DNA of 64,000 bases, from the NCBI GenBank assembly GCA_013368325.1, contig JAACJK010000163.1, forward strand, positions 558,001 through 622,000, written 5' to 3'. Positions 44,577-54,840 of the stretch are shown here, one piece after another (the stretch's first letter is position 1; each line of letters begins with the position of its first letter). The notes beneath the pieces are model-generated. The model was not told the origin of the DNA and did no database searches. It was given only the letters and a program-made list of their open reading frames with translations. Source of the stretch: Ephemerocybe angulata (Eukaryota; Basidiomycota; Agaricomycetes; Agaricales; Psathyrellaceae). A program made the translations under genes and the position numbers.

Positions 44577-45228
44577 GGAAACAGAAGGTTGTGGGGTGGT
44601 AGTTAGCAGGGGGGCTAATGGAGGGAGAGTCGTTGAAGCCTATGAGCAGGTGGGTCGGTTAGTTTATGTAGTCTTGGTTGGTCCTCCGAAGCTCGTGAAG
44701 TTGATGGGATCCACATGCGGGGAATCTCCAGTGAATCTTCGATCCGCATATGGCCTCTCCACTACCCTATGGGGCAGCCACATGCTCGAAAGTCTTCTAC
44801 GAAACAAGGTTTCAACATGACGGTCACGAGGTCATTAGGGTCCAAGCTGGCACAATGCCCCCTGCAATCGCCCGTGTTCCTCAGTGTTGTCACTCTGAGG
44901 GGAGGGCCAGAGTGAATCGGGATCAATCTAATCCTTTATCTTGCAGCTGCCGATCTGACTTTGGCCAGCTTGGGCGCCCAGCTCATGAGACTTTGTTCCA
45001 AGAAACAGCCTGAGCGCCAGTGGTCCGGGGGTGTCGACCTCCGAGAGAGGGCGGCATGTGGCCAGTCCAGTTCAAGGTGAAGCGCTTGGACCCTGGGATC
45101 TCGTTGGAGAGGCAGAGGTGGGCAGACGATCATGTCGTCGAGTGGTTGAAAGGAATGGATTGGTACCGAAGCCGGCGCCAGATCTGGCGATGATTAAGTA
45201 AAGTAGCTCTAATCTAATCTAATCTAAT
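44577..45228. other. Intergenic, includes (taatc)n microsatellite
   Basis: Promoter side of the DUF6698 gene. A (taatc) pentanucleotide run lies at about 45210-45230, overlapping the end of the next gene. No other feature seen. Confidence 0.5.
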
Positions 45229-46480
45229 CTATGCTTTATACCTTCTCCTCCATCTCGACAGAGTAGTGCCCAAAGGCACTACTCCATCGTGTAGGCGGGA
45301 CTCCTGACGCTTCGATATTACTGTAATCGGGAAGTACGTGAAGCTAGACATTCCAGCCAACCCTGAGCCTGCCATTGGATTTGTAGAAAGTATCTGTGTG
45401 CACCAGTGAGTTCAACAGCCCGAGGCGGTATGTATGGTACTGACAGAGATTCGGTCACGTACTGCGGCTCGTGACCAGAGACCTCACCTTCGGGTCTGTT
45501 GAGCAAAGGTCAATACACGCACACCAGAAACTCAGCAGCTTATTAGTACTCACCAGATTAATTTTTTCCGCAACTGCAGCTAGCCTCCTCGAGCTATTGA
45601 CCATAAGTCTTACACCTTCCGCATCTTCTAGCCAGATACCATTCTCTCCAAATAGTGCGATGAGTCTCATCCAAATCTCATAAGCCTCCTCCCCTGTTGC
45701 GCCTCCTGCGGCCCAGGTGGTTCGGGAGGCGGCGTAGGGGATGCGGCGGTCGAGCGCCCAGATGGCGCTCAGGCACGCAAAGTGGGTGGCGGTGGGCGTA
45801 GCTGTGCAGGTCATCGTCGGCGTCGGCTTGGGGATCATCGACGTGGGCGATTGGGCGTCGCTGTGCGGGTCGTCGTCGGCGTCGGCTTGGGGATCATCGA
45901 CGTGGGCGATTGCGTTTCTTGGAGGGGACGGAGGCGGTGAGTAAAGGTGCTTCGTCTTGATGTCGTGCTCATCGTCTCCAACAGCGAGCAACCCGCACTG
46001 CCGCATAGAGCAGAGCGGGTTGGATGGCGGTGGGCGCACCCGAGCACTTCTCCGCATTGAGAGAGTGCTGCCCCGACCTGCCGCATCGAGCAGGTCGGGG
46101 TGCCAGGCGCTAAAAGCCATCCCTAAATTCCCCCGCATCAAGGGGAGTTCAAGCCCGCCCTGCCGCATCGAGCAGAGCGGGTTGGATGGCGGTGGGCACA
46201 CCCGAGCACTTCTCCGCATTGAGAGAGTGCATCCCCGACCTGCCGCATCGAGCAGGTCGGAGTAAGTGATAAAAGCCATTCCTGAACTCCCCCGCATTCA
46301 GGGGAGTTCAAGGCTGCTGCAGGTGACGTACAAGGCGAAGGGGAGGGGGAGGCCGAGGATGGACTCAAGGATGAGGAGGACGTGGCTGACGATGGGCCAA
46401 AGACGGGTGGGGAGGTGGTCGATTGTGACGTAGAAGGAGTCGGAGGAGATCAGGGCAAGAAAAGAGATGGTATATTAGTA
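45229..46480 (-). CDS. Unidentified, probably host gene, containing a hairpin array
   Basis: Coding blocks on the minus strand: about 46470-46318 (SSDSFYVTIDHLPTRLWPIV, ESILGLPLPFALYVTCSS), about 45790-45475 (FACLSAIWALDRRIPYAASR, EEAYEIWMRLIALFGENGIW, AEGVRLMVNSSRRLAAVAEK), and a last exon 45368-45229 after a 94-nt GT-AG intron (SGLAGMSSFTYFPITVISKR to GVVPLGTTLSRWRRRYKA). The style is that of a conserved, hydrophobic or helical host protein; I do not recognise the family. Upstream exons may reach 47274, where a signal-peptide-like start occurs (IISLFPLLQLTSALVF). Positions 45800-46310 between the first two blocks hold the tandem and hairpin repeats, read here as intron or insertion, although one frame happens to stay open. 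Confidence 0.45.
45801..45912. repeat. Two-copy 59-bp tandem repeat
   Basis: gctgtgc.ggtc.tcgtcgg begins at 45801 and again at 45860; the two units differ at a few positions. GC-rich, next to the hairpin array. Confidence 0.8.
45991..46310. repeat. Array of eight hairpins with a common CGCAT loop
   Basis: Two ~162-bp units, each with four hairpins in the same order. Unit 1: 45991-46020 (acccgcactg/cagagcgggt), 46043-46069 (agcacttctc/gagagagtgct), 46071-46100 (ccccgacctg/caggtcgggg, perfect), about 46126-46149 (aattcccc/ggggagtt). Unit 2 repeats them at about 46153-46181, 46205-46230, 46233-46260 and 46282-46310 (last one tgaactcccc/ggggagttca, perfect). All eight loops contain cgcat; the stems differ completely between types. 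No function known. Confidence 0.85.
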
Positions 46481-47479
46481 ATTATTCAAACCACAGGAGC
46501 AAGACGAGGCGACGGACCTACTCAAGGGCGTCAGCAGTGCAAGTGTCTCCGCACCGCGACAGCTTCACTTGAGCCCGTCGCACCAGCGTCGCCCTACCAG
46601 AATCAAAAAGAACTTACTGCATATGTGAACGACGACGTATCAGACGTTGTCAGGGCAGAAGGGAATGGTTGCGGTGCGCCAGTTCACTCGAGATTCGGGG
46701 CTACAACGAACACAGGTGAGTACACGCCCCTTGAACCTTCATCTGAGCATAACTCCACTTACCGAGACTCAGCACCATCGGCACCACCTTCTCGACGCCC
46801 AACGACCAACGACCGACCACGAGCGACAACCATCGGCACCCAGCCCGCATGCCATATCCCACCACTCTATCTGCCGCTGCGCTGCACGTCCGAAGGTCTG
46901 TCAAAACAAGTGAGTGTACGTCCCACCAGCTATGCAAAAGCACACTCACCAGAGCCGTAACTCAATGACCGCGATGCCGTTGGGGAAGGGGTTGAAGTTG
47001 GTGGTGAAGGTGTGGGTTGGTCTTCTTTGAGGCTGCGGACAGAGGCGTGCAAGACGAAGGAGAGGCGGGGACAGCGAAAGCATGGTGGTGGTACTTGAGA
47101 GACAAGGATAAAATTGTTCCGAACGCGCTGGCACTCGCGATCACGGCTCTCGGCAACCGCCGAGATTTCCGACAGAGGGGTGTAAGCGCCGAGCATGAAG
47201 ACAAGCGCTGAAGTGAGTTGCAAGAGAGGAAACAGAGATATTATTGATATAGGTCCCCGATGCACGGCATCCATTTTCTGGCTTGTAATGAGGTTGATGC
47301 AAACATAAGTCCAAACGGGTCTTAGAGCTATGCATGCAATGCACAGGCTGTCACGGTGCTAAGGGTCTACTCCATTGAACAACAATTTACTACAACTCTC
47401 TCGTAAGGTCCCTACTACCATCAATCACAATTCATGAGCTCCATCCAGCGGACGATGTACAAGCACCCACGAAGCAGCC
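46481..47479 (-). other. Possible upstream exons of the preceding gene
   Basis: Minus-strand pieces with short introns: a hydrophobic start at 47274 (MDAVHRGPISIISLFPLL), an exon at about 46915-46780 bounded by gtgagt/gacag and gtaagt, and a segment near 46690 reading VNWRTATIPFCPDNV. They may belong to the gene ending at 45229 or to a separate secreted protein. I could not join the frames reliably. Confidence 0.3.
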
Positions 47480-48412
47480 TCACTCGGTGGCAAAGAGGTG
47501 CTTGCAGGGTGTGCCATGTTTCTAGAAGAGTAATGAGCCACTGGCACGAATTATGCTATCGAAGGAAATAACAAGAGACTTACCTTGGCGAGGACGAGCT
47601 CTTCTTTCATACGGGAGGTTAATTCTTCACGAAACCTGGAGTAGTGCCAAGTATCCTCTTCCTCGAGCGACCCGCCAAGTATTTCAATGTCATCAGGGTC
47701 CAGGAAGGCAATACCGCCAACAATCGGGACGTCTTTGACTCACAACTGTCCCAAGAGCCACGATAGTGAGTACGAAAGCTGGGACACATCGTTACTGGAA
47801 CTCACCTTCAAACCAATCGGTGTTTCTCCAAGCACAAATGAGAATGGCTTGCCAATGAGTTCCAGGGCCTCAATCTCTGAATTCCCGTCGGAGAGAGTAA
47901 GCCGCAAGCAATGCCTTGGGTAAGCCGGAGTGGCGACGCTATCGGAGTGCCCCTTTTCACCCAGGGTTAATCCAGAGAGCGAGTCGTCTTCAGCGCATAG
48001 TCGTCGGTACGCAGCCCGCTCTCTGTTCAGGTGAACCTGCTCGAGAACGAACGCGCTCACCCCAACATCTGTCATATGCACGATCTCGAGAACAATGGGG
48101 CCCTTCAGGGTGGTGTACATCGTAGGGAGTGCTATACCGGGCGGTAGTCCGCTGCCCCTTGTGGTGACTTCAGATAGACTGGTGTGGAGCATTTTTCTCT
48201 CAAGCACGTCGAGATAGACCTCTTCCGACAAATGATCTCCGGGGTTGTCGACCGGCCAGTCCCGGTCGATTTCATAGCAAGCATGTAAAAGCCAAGTCTA
48301 TGAATATTGAGCCAGGCATTAAATCAAGGGTCACTAGGGCGCATACCTGATTAACCTTTGGGGAAGGGAGTATCGCTGCTACCCAGTCTTCGACAGCGGC
48401 AGGGACAGACAT
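47480..48412 (-). CDS. RMI1: RMI1-like RecQ-mediated genome instability protein, with in-frame TGA
   Basis: RMI1 is the OB-fold partner of RecQ helicase and topoisomerase III that dissolves double Holliday junctions. Exons: 48347-48412, 47806-48297, 47584-47745 and 47480-47521; introns of 49, 60 and 62 nt, all GT-AG and phase 0. The N-terminus reads AVEDWVAAILPSPKVNQTWL; the OB region reads GPIVLEIVHMTDVGVSAF, PRHCLRLTLSDGNSEIEALE, GETPIGLK and VKDVPIVGGIAFLDPDDIEI. The short length (about 252 residues) fits small fungal RMI1 proteins. Oddity: exon 3 begins TTG TGA GTC (stop at 47742-47740), where an Arg codon CGA would be expected; intron retention does not avoid it. So this is a recent pseudogene, a sequencing error or an unusual allele. 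Confidence 0.72.
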
Positions 48413-50701
48413 TTGTTGCTAGAGTTCTGGAAGGGGTCAACTTGAAGGACTAGCCGTTAGAGAGGGTAGAAATAACTCACTGAATGATATCAACGGCGAG
48501 GGATAGGACAAGCGAAGGTCCAAAGGATAAAGAGGCAGTGGAATTATATCAAGGAGGCTTTCTTTCTTTTTCTCATCGTGCGATACGGAGGCTAGAGTTC
48601 TCCTTGGTTGCCCTGCTGACACTCCTCACAGATCTGAAATCTCGAAATTGAATCGTGGATCAAACTTGGCGAACTTGTAGTTCCCATTGCATTGCATCCA
48701 TTACATGTGGTAAGTAGTACCCTAGACCTGCCAAACCCATAATGATGGACACCGACTGATCGGGGTTGACTGTCAAGTGCCCAATCAGGGGGTGCCAGTG
48801 CTTCTGAATATAGACGTTTGACTTATTCTCCTCACACCATCTTCAGGAGTAAGGCAAGTATATCACCTGAGCGACACTAGCTTACTTATTTCTGCCGCCT
48901 TGCTGCATGCTCGCGTTATGACACATTGAGATCGTGTGTAAGTTGCGACCGGCGCTACTGAGCAGACTTTGAAGATCCAAGAGAACACGTGCTAGTGGAC
49001 ACTAGCAGGCAGCAGTCCAGGGTGCATGCAGTCATCACAATTTTTGTTACTTATTCCACCTTTTTATGGAGGACTTCTCGCCAGAGTATGCGTCCTCTTT
49101 ATTGACTCAGAGGCTTTGAGAGTTTGGTGCCCGCGTACACAGCACTAGTGCCGTTAAGCGCCTTGGAGGTCAGGAAGCTTTCTTAGGCGTATCCCGTGGT
49201 TCGAGCACATTTTCTTGCTGATTGTAGCGCATGTTCTCTAAGGCTATGTTTGATAGATTAATCATAGCGAAGGAATGAACAGAAACTCTTTGGAAACTGT
49301 AGAACAGTCTGATCGCGTCTGCGACTCAGGCGAGATGGTAGTCAACAACTCGAGTGGAGTTCCGCACCAGTAAATACATGTGTCGGCGGGCTTGGGCACT
49401 TACAAGTGTCAACAGGTGCTGCGATTTCATCGGCCCAAATTTGACGCAATGTGTAGCACGGCGAAATGCGAAACACATGCCATGGGTAGACTATATGGGA
49501 GCCAAATCGCCGGACTCCGATTTGCTATGGCGCAATTAATGCGCTGGTGCAAGATATCCCAGGCACTGGATTCGCGATGCAAAATTTGAAGAGGTTTGAA
49601 GACAAGTGTACTCCAGTCTGTGCATATCCTATTTAGTACACGGATTGGAATAGCCTTGGCAGGCCTGCGCCTCCGAAACTTGAAAGTGAATCCCAGTGAG
49701 TGCAGCAAACCCACACTGAGTCCGGCGCCAAGAACTGTGTTTCTATCATGGTGGTTGGGTTTATCGGATGGAATATGGAGCTCTGAGGGTGTAGGTAGAC
49801 GCAACCAGACTGATCATTAAGCCCAAATTGAGACATCGAGATTGTGGGGCTCGGGGACCGAATAAATGGCGCACGAGGTATGTCAATGACCATGCATTCC
49901 AGTGACCTTCTCAGGAAACTTGAATGAGGTTTGGATGCCGGAGCTCGCTGGGAAATTACATAGGTGGTAATCAATGTCTTTGTGGTGCTCTGTGATCAGG
50001 CGGCACCAGGGCTATCAGCTATCTGTGATTAATCCAGGTGAGTTTAAACCCGGGCCCCTTCAATCTGATGGCTCCCATACCCAAGTTCAAGGGTTCCTAC
50101 GACTGGAGGTAGCATAGAGTGTGCCGATTCTATTATGATTCTTTCACCATGCTTTGCGTATAACTTGAACACGACAACTGCATGGTCTCTTTTTCAGCTA
50201 TTCAAAACACGATCTCAACGGGATATTCTTTCCCATCGGCCGCATTCTAATTCCTTTGAAATCAGCTGAACACAGACTCCTCGATTGAGCATCTTAGAAT
50301 ATCACCAACAATGGCTATTCCAAGGGTAGTCCATCGGAAAGTGTCGAAGGATATGGTTTTATCCATGCGTTCTCTAGGGATAAAGTGAGCCCTGCAACAT
50401 GGTCGTTGCCACGGTTCCAGTTAGCCAAAAAGAGCCAGATTGTTTAATGCGATCCTGCCTGGGAAATGACCTTTCGATCCTAAGGTCAACAGGTAAAGTA
50501 CACCGGTGCCCGTAGAATATGCTGTGGGGTATCAAAAGTGCCTGAAAGCCAGAAAAAATGTATTTAAAGATCTCCAGTTTGAAAAGACGAGTGTGTCGAA
50601 ACCCTCCACGCCGTTTCGTCTCTTGAGTCTATCCTCATCCTCCCTGCACAACACGAATAAACACCCTCGCCCGTTAGCCACTACCCCCATCACAGCACAC
50701 C
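48413..50701. other. Intergenic, no gene recognised
   Basis: Short frames on both strands (largest at about 49430-49970, minus) without recognisable domains or clean splice structure. 50500-50701 is the probable 5' region of the next gene. I see no RNA gene. Confidence 0.35.
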
Positions 50702-52563
50702 ATGCCAGTTCTTCGCAATACATCCAAGACCAATATCCCCCTCCAGGACGGTGGCCACACCCAACGACTTGGGAAGGCCAACTCCGCTCCCAACCTGTTC
50801 TGCGAGTCGGATGATTCCTTCGACACACCCAATACCCCTACTCCGTTCAATCGAACCAAGATGAAGGGCTCACTATTTCGCCCGCTTACACTTATACCCA
50901 ACCCTCGGGCGCTGCCCTACCTTCGACCGCTTCCCAGGGGCAAGATCAGAGGTCCTTCCGGCCTTCAAGCGCTGGGCTCCAGCAAGCGCTTGCGCTCTCT
51001 CTCTTTCACCGTGCCCCCAGGTGCTCGATCGGGCTCTTCGTTCGATGCATATTACAGTACCTTCGATGGAGCTGGGGGCATCCATGGAAGTGAGGCTTCA
51101 GGCTCTGGCCTTAGGGGCGACTCGCTGCCTTCCTTGGGGTCGAACCACGGCACCACCGTTCAAGTTCTTCCCGATCCGTTGACGGATCACCTCATCGAGG
51201 ATGTCGAGGATCGCCTTACCCCTTTGGATGCGGGGCCCGGCGACGAATCTAGTACCTCCACCGAGCCGGCTTCCCCATCATTCTCGGCCACAGCGGGAAG
51301 GGGCTTGCGAGGCTCTTCCCAGGACTGCCACTATCCTCCACGAACGCTCCATCGAACGGCAAATGTTTACTTGGACTCGGAGGATGACGATGGTATGTTG
51401 CTCATTATCCAAGATGAACGATCGACACTGATGCTTGTTGTTTCTTTAGTCCAGTCTGTATCGCCCGCCCAGGAATCCGCAGTTCAAGTTGGAAATGCGC
51501 TCACCTCTCCGGAGGCCTCAGTTGTATCAATCAAGAAAGAGCCCTTGACATCCCCCGACCTCGCTAATCACTGGCCCATGCTCTTTCGCGAGGTCAAGAT
51601 TTCGCCTGCCGGGGTCTCTACCGAGGAATATGGTGCCAGTGTCCAAGTTGAGGCAGCGACCACCCAGGCACCCCTCGCCATCATCTTCGACTTCAAGTCC
51701 GACGACCAGTACTCCGAAGGATATACCACCTCATCCTCTTCTTTCCATGGCAACGACGGCCAATCGGACTCGCCTGCCAGTGTCTCGATCGACTTCAGCT
51801 CCTCGACCCCTGCCCAGCCCCAGGACCACGGCCCGACTCGAGGTACACTTTTCAGGACGCCACTCAACCTTCTTCCTGCCCCATTTCCGATGACGACAAC
51901 TCCTGGTGGTACGTGGACCGACCGGAAGGTGGACCGCTTTAGTTCGGAGCTACCTGAATGTACGTCTCTCCCGCTGTCTACCCTCAACAGCACGAAGGCT
52001 AACTGTTGGCTACGATGGCAGTTCGACCTCTCGAGTTGCGCGACTTCATTAGAACCCATGCTCCGGGTTTTGATCCCAGCAGCCCGAGGCCAACCGCCCT
52101 TCGCCTTCTAATGCTACTTCTCTCTCATAACGGAATATCCCGCCGACATTTTGGTCAGGTCTTTGCTCGCTGCAACGACTGCTTCGACTACGTCTATGCA
52201 GACGCTCAGGACAGGCACCAGTGCAATGACATCAATGCTATCACGGTCCCCATGGCGGGAGACACTATGCCCTCATATCGGATTCTGGAGCATCTCGTTG
52301 AGAACGGCGGGTCTCTCACGAAGCATGAACTCAAGCAGCTCCTCACTATGTGTGATGGCTGTGATTACATGCTCTTTGACTCTGACAGTCGAAGGCATAA
52401 CTGCTCGGGAGTTACAGATCGTCAAAGGGGAGATGTCCCTAGGTATACTTTCCAACCTTTTTACTCCATTATAATTCGTGTTCTGATTCATCCTTTACTT
52501 AGGGCCCGCATTTATCGTGCGTCTGGACAGTCCCTCCGCCGTGCTGCCGGAAGGCGCGCTTAG
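50702..52563 (+). CDS. Hypothetical 560-residue protein with two C2HC clusters
   Basis: Four exons: 50702-51392, 51450-51959, 52022-52442 and 52503-52563, with introns of 57, 62 and 60 nt (gtatgt/tttag, gtacgt/ggcag, gtatac/ttag); every join keeps one frame to the TAG at 52561. The first two thirds are Ser/Pro/Asp-rich and probably disordered. The C-terminal part carries two similar elements, CNDCFDYVYADAQDRHQC and CDGCDYMLFDSDSRRHNC, each C-x2-C-x11-H-x-C and each preceded by a helix with (I/L)S/T..(H/E)(F/L) spacing, probably small zinc-binding units. The tail is Arg-rich. I know of no function; nuclear or nucleic-acid-related work is a guess. Intact. Confidence 0.75.
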
Positions 52564-53244
52564 TCCGATTCCGGAGCGTCCCTAAATGGTTCTCTTTACG
52601 TGTGCTTGTTTCGGAAATGATTTGTCAAATACCTCTCTGAATAAACCCCATCTCTGTGCTGCAAATAGCGAGCTACGTGTCGGATTAGATATAGTGGTAC
52701 TAGCCAAATGAGTGAGTACACCTTCTTGAGAACTGGTTCATCAAGCTCAGGCTCGCTGCTCGGAATCGGCCTCGCAGCATATTGTTGTGTAACCACCCGG
52801 GCAGCGGCTTCACTGTCAGAGCGCAAAAAACCGGGACATAGAAAGTAGGAGAGATGGAGTGCCATTGAATGGTGCACAGTCTCTAGGCATTTGGCTCTCT
52901 TCTATCCATTTGTTTATCTTGCTTATGTCATCAGAAGAGAGTTACCAAGTACTGATTTTCAGTACAAATACCAATTTGTGCAATTCTACTGTTACAATTC
53001 TACTATTACATCACCAATCATTCAAGAATAGTAGATCTTGTTACTCTAATGGCTTCATTATATCTCTAAAGAGATAATGTATAGAGATGATTACTAGATA
53101 TTCTGTTCTGGCCTCAGAGATGGTAACCCTAATGCATTTCTCAAATTGCATTCTTGGAGTATTGCAGAGTAACCACTGTATGCTCCTTATTTCACACTTA
53201 CTAATGGTACTAAAATCACATTTCTCAGACAAGAACTGAGTGAG
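52564..53244. other. Intergenic, AT-rich
   Basis: 3' flank of the C2HC gene, then AT-rich sequence with no recognised gene. Confidence 0.4.
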
Positions 53245-53680
53245 ATATGAATGAATCATTCAATGATGTCATGATATCACAGGCACAGGTAGCATTAATG
53301 ATATCACAAGCACAGATACTATCAATGGCATTATAGGTACAAGTACTATTAATGGCATCATAGATCTGATTCTAAGATCTCAGATTGATGCAATCTTAGA
53401 ATCAGATCTATAATGTCATTGATGGCAGCTGGCATCCAGCAGTGCTAGTCTTCACCAGATGTGGGTATTTTTGGCACTGCCAATGTATCTTTCTGGCACT
53501 GCCTGATGATACTATAATCAGCACTGCCAAATGTCACAATTACTGGCACTGGCTAAGACCAAACTCTCACTCTGCCCGAGTCAGCCAAATTACCACTCAG
53601 CCCGGTACAGCCATCTGCTAACTGGCTGACTCAGACTCAGCCCATATCTATCTGGCCCAGCCAAATGGTGTTGAGCCAGT
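53245..53680 (+). repeat. Subterminal-type arrays: acaggtac..atcaatg units, then gcactgcc/cagcca units
   Basis: 53250-53420: blocks such as atcacaggcacaggtagcat and aatggcat, related to the array at 34830-35040. 53440-53680: many ctggcactgcc, cagcca and gccaaat repeats, a different motif set. Looks like the end of an inverted-repeat element family with its own binding-site array; the opposite end was not found. Confidence 0.5.
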
Positions 53681-54042
53681 TTTCTTCTTCTGAGATGCAC
53701 TCTTTATTTTTGATGGAATGGCAATGTGGGAGATTGACAGGTTTATCAACATGTGTTTGCAATTCAAGAATCGAGAATAATTAAGCTAGACTGTCAGAGC
53801 AGTAAAAGGGGGCACTGGAGGAGGAAAAAGATTGAGGTTAGAATTGCCTGATAATAATGACGAGGTGAGCTTTGAAATTGGTTTGCCGCTATGCAATTGG
53901 ACAACCTGGATGAATTTGCCCTGCCATGGTCAGAATTAAGCAGCTTGAAAAGCTCAGACAAGGCTCAGACCTAATTGTTGTCAAACTGTTGTTGTACTGA
54001 GGATATGAAACCAGTTACCTGTGTAGGAATGATAGAAGTAAG
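53681..54042. other. Interval without recognised feature
   Basis: No gene, RNA or element tip seen. Confidence 0.4.
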
Positions 54043-54840
54043 TCATAAAAACAGGGGGTACAGCTTGAGTATTGACATGGGCACATGCAAATGATGTGCC
54101 ACTTTGAGGACCCACACATTAGGAGCTCCTATGGTAGCAACCGCTATTTCCTCCCCAGGAGCAAAGACATCAATAACAGTTTTGAAATTGGAGTACACGC
54201 ACCACTTAGCTGAGATGTTGGACACCCATCTATGTTCTCCGAGGCTGCACGGGCAGGGCTCAGGGCATTCGCATCCATCTAAAATAGAGAAAAGCAACAA
54301 ACATTTAGGTAGGGACAAAGGAGGGGGGTCACAGCTTTACGCACATTGGAGTTCCCTGCAAACATGGATTCTATATTTTGTCATCTGATTTCATTTGAGG
54401 AGACAAAAAAATAACTGGGAAGGTATGTTGAAAAAGATAGGTAAAGAAAGTTCACCTTTGCAACTTGTAGGTCCTGGAAAAGATGTTTGCAGTTTTGCCC
54501 CAGCTCATGTTAGCAACAGATGGGCATCCTCCTGGGTTAATTGCAGCCTCAATCATGTAGTCCATTCCCGCTGCCTGAAGAGAGTATGATATGCATGCTT
54601 ATGAGACCTGGAGTGAACTTCTTACATGCTGAGTACATCAAAGTTTTTGGCAAAACAGTGGGTCAAGTCATCTTAGACTGTAGTCATGAATGACCTGACT
54701 GACCTTTGTGCATCTGCTACCTTGACATCAATCAAGTGGGGATGCTTGAACACCCCAAGCACTGTGCCACCTACAACACTTGCGACTTGTGTGCCATGTC
54801 CATTGTTGTCCACATCCTTGGTTAACTGTACTTTTATTCA
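54043..54840 (-). pseudogene. Subtilisin-like (S8) serine protease, partial
   Basis: Minus-strand exon blocks of a subtilase: KDVDNNGHGTQVASVVGG (catalytic His) with GVFKHPHLIDVKVADAQ at about 54830-54700; AAGMDYMIEAAI and SVANMSWG at about 54580-54480 (region before the oxyanion Asn); WCVYSNFKTVIDVFAPGEEI and ATIGAPN, then SGTSFACAHV with the catalytic Ser at about 54200-54045. The usual Ser motif is GTSMATPHV; here the TP pair is CA. The N-terminal part with the catalytic Asp and propeptide is not found upstream, and the C-terminus breaks off. Substrate unknown; likely a relic or a passenger fragment. Confidence 0.78.

Noticed and set aside
45455..46297. 280-codon minus-strand frame read straight through the hairpin array
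   Set aside because: The N-terminal half is just translation of the repeats (MRRSARV, LCSMRQ); only the C-terminal part looks like protein, so I treat the repeats as intron or insertion.
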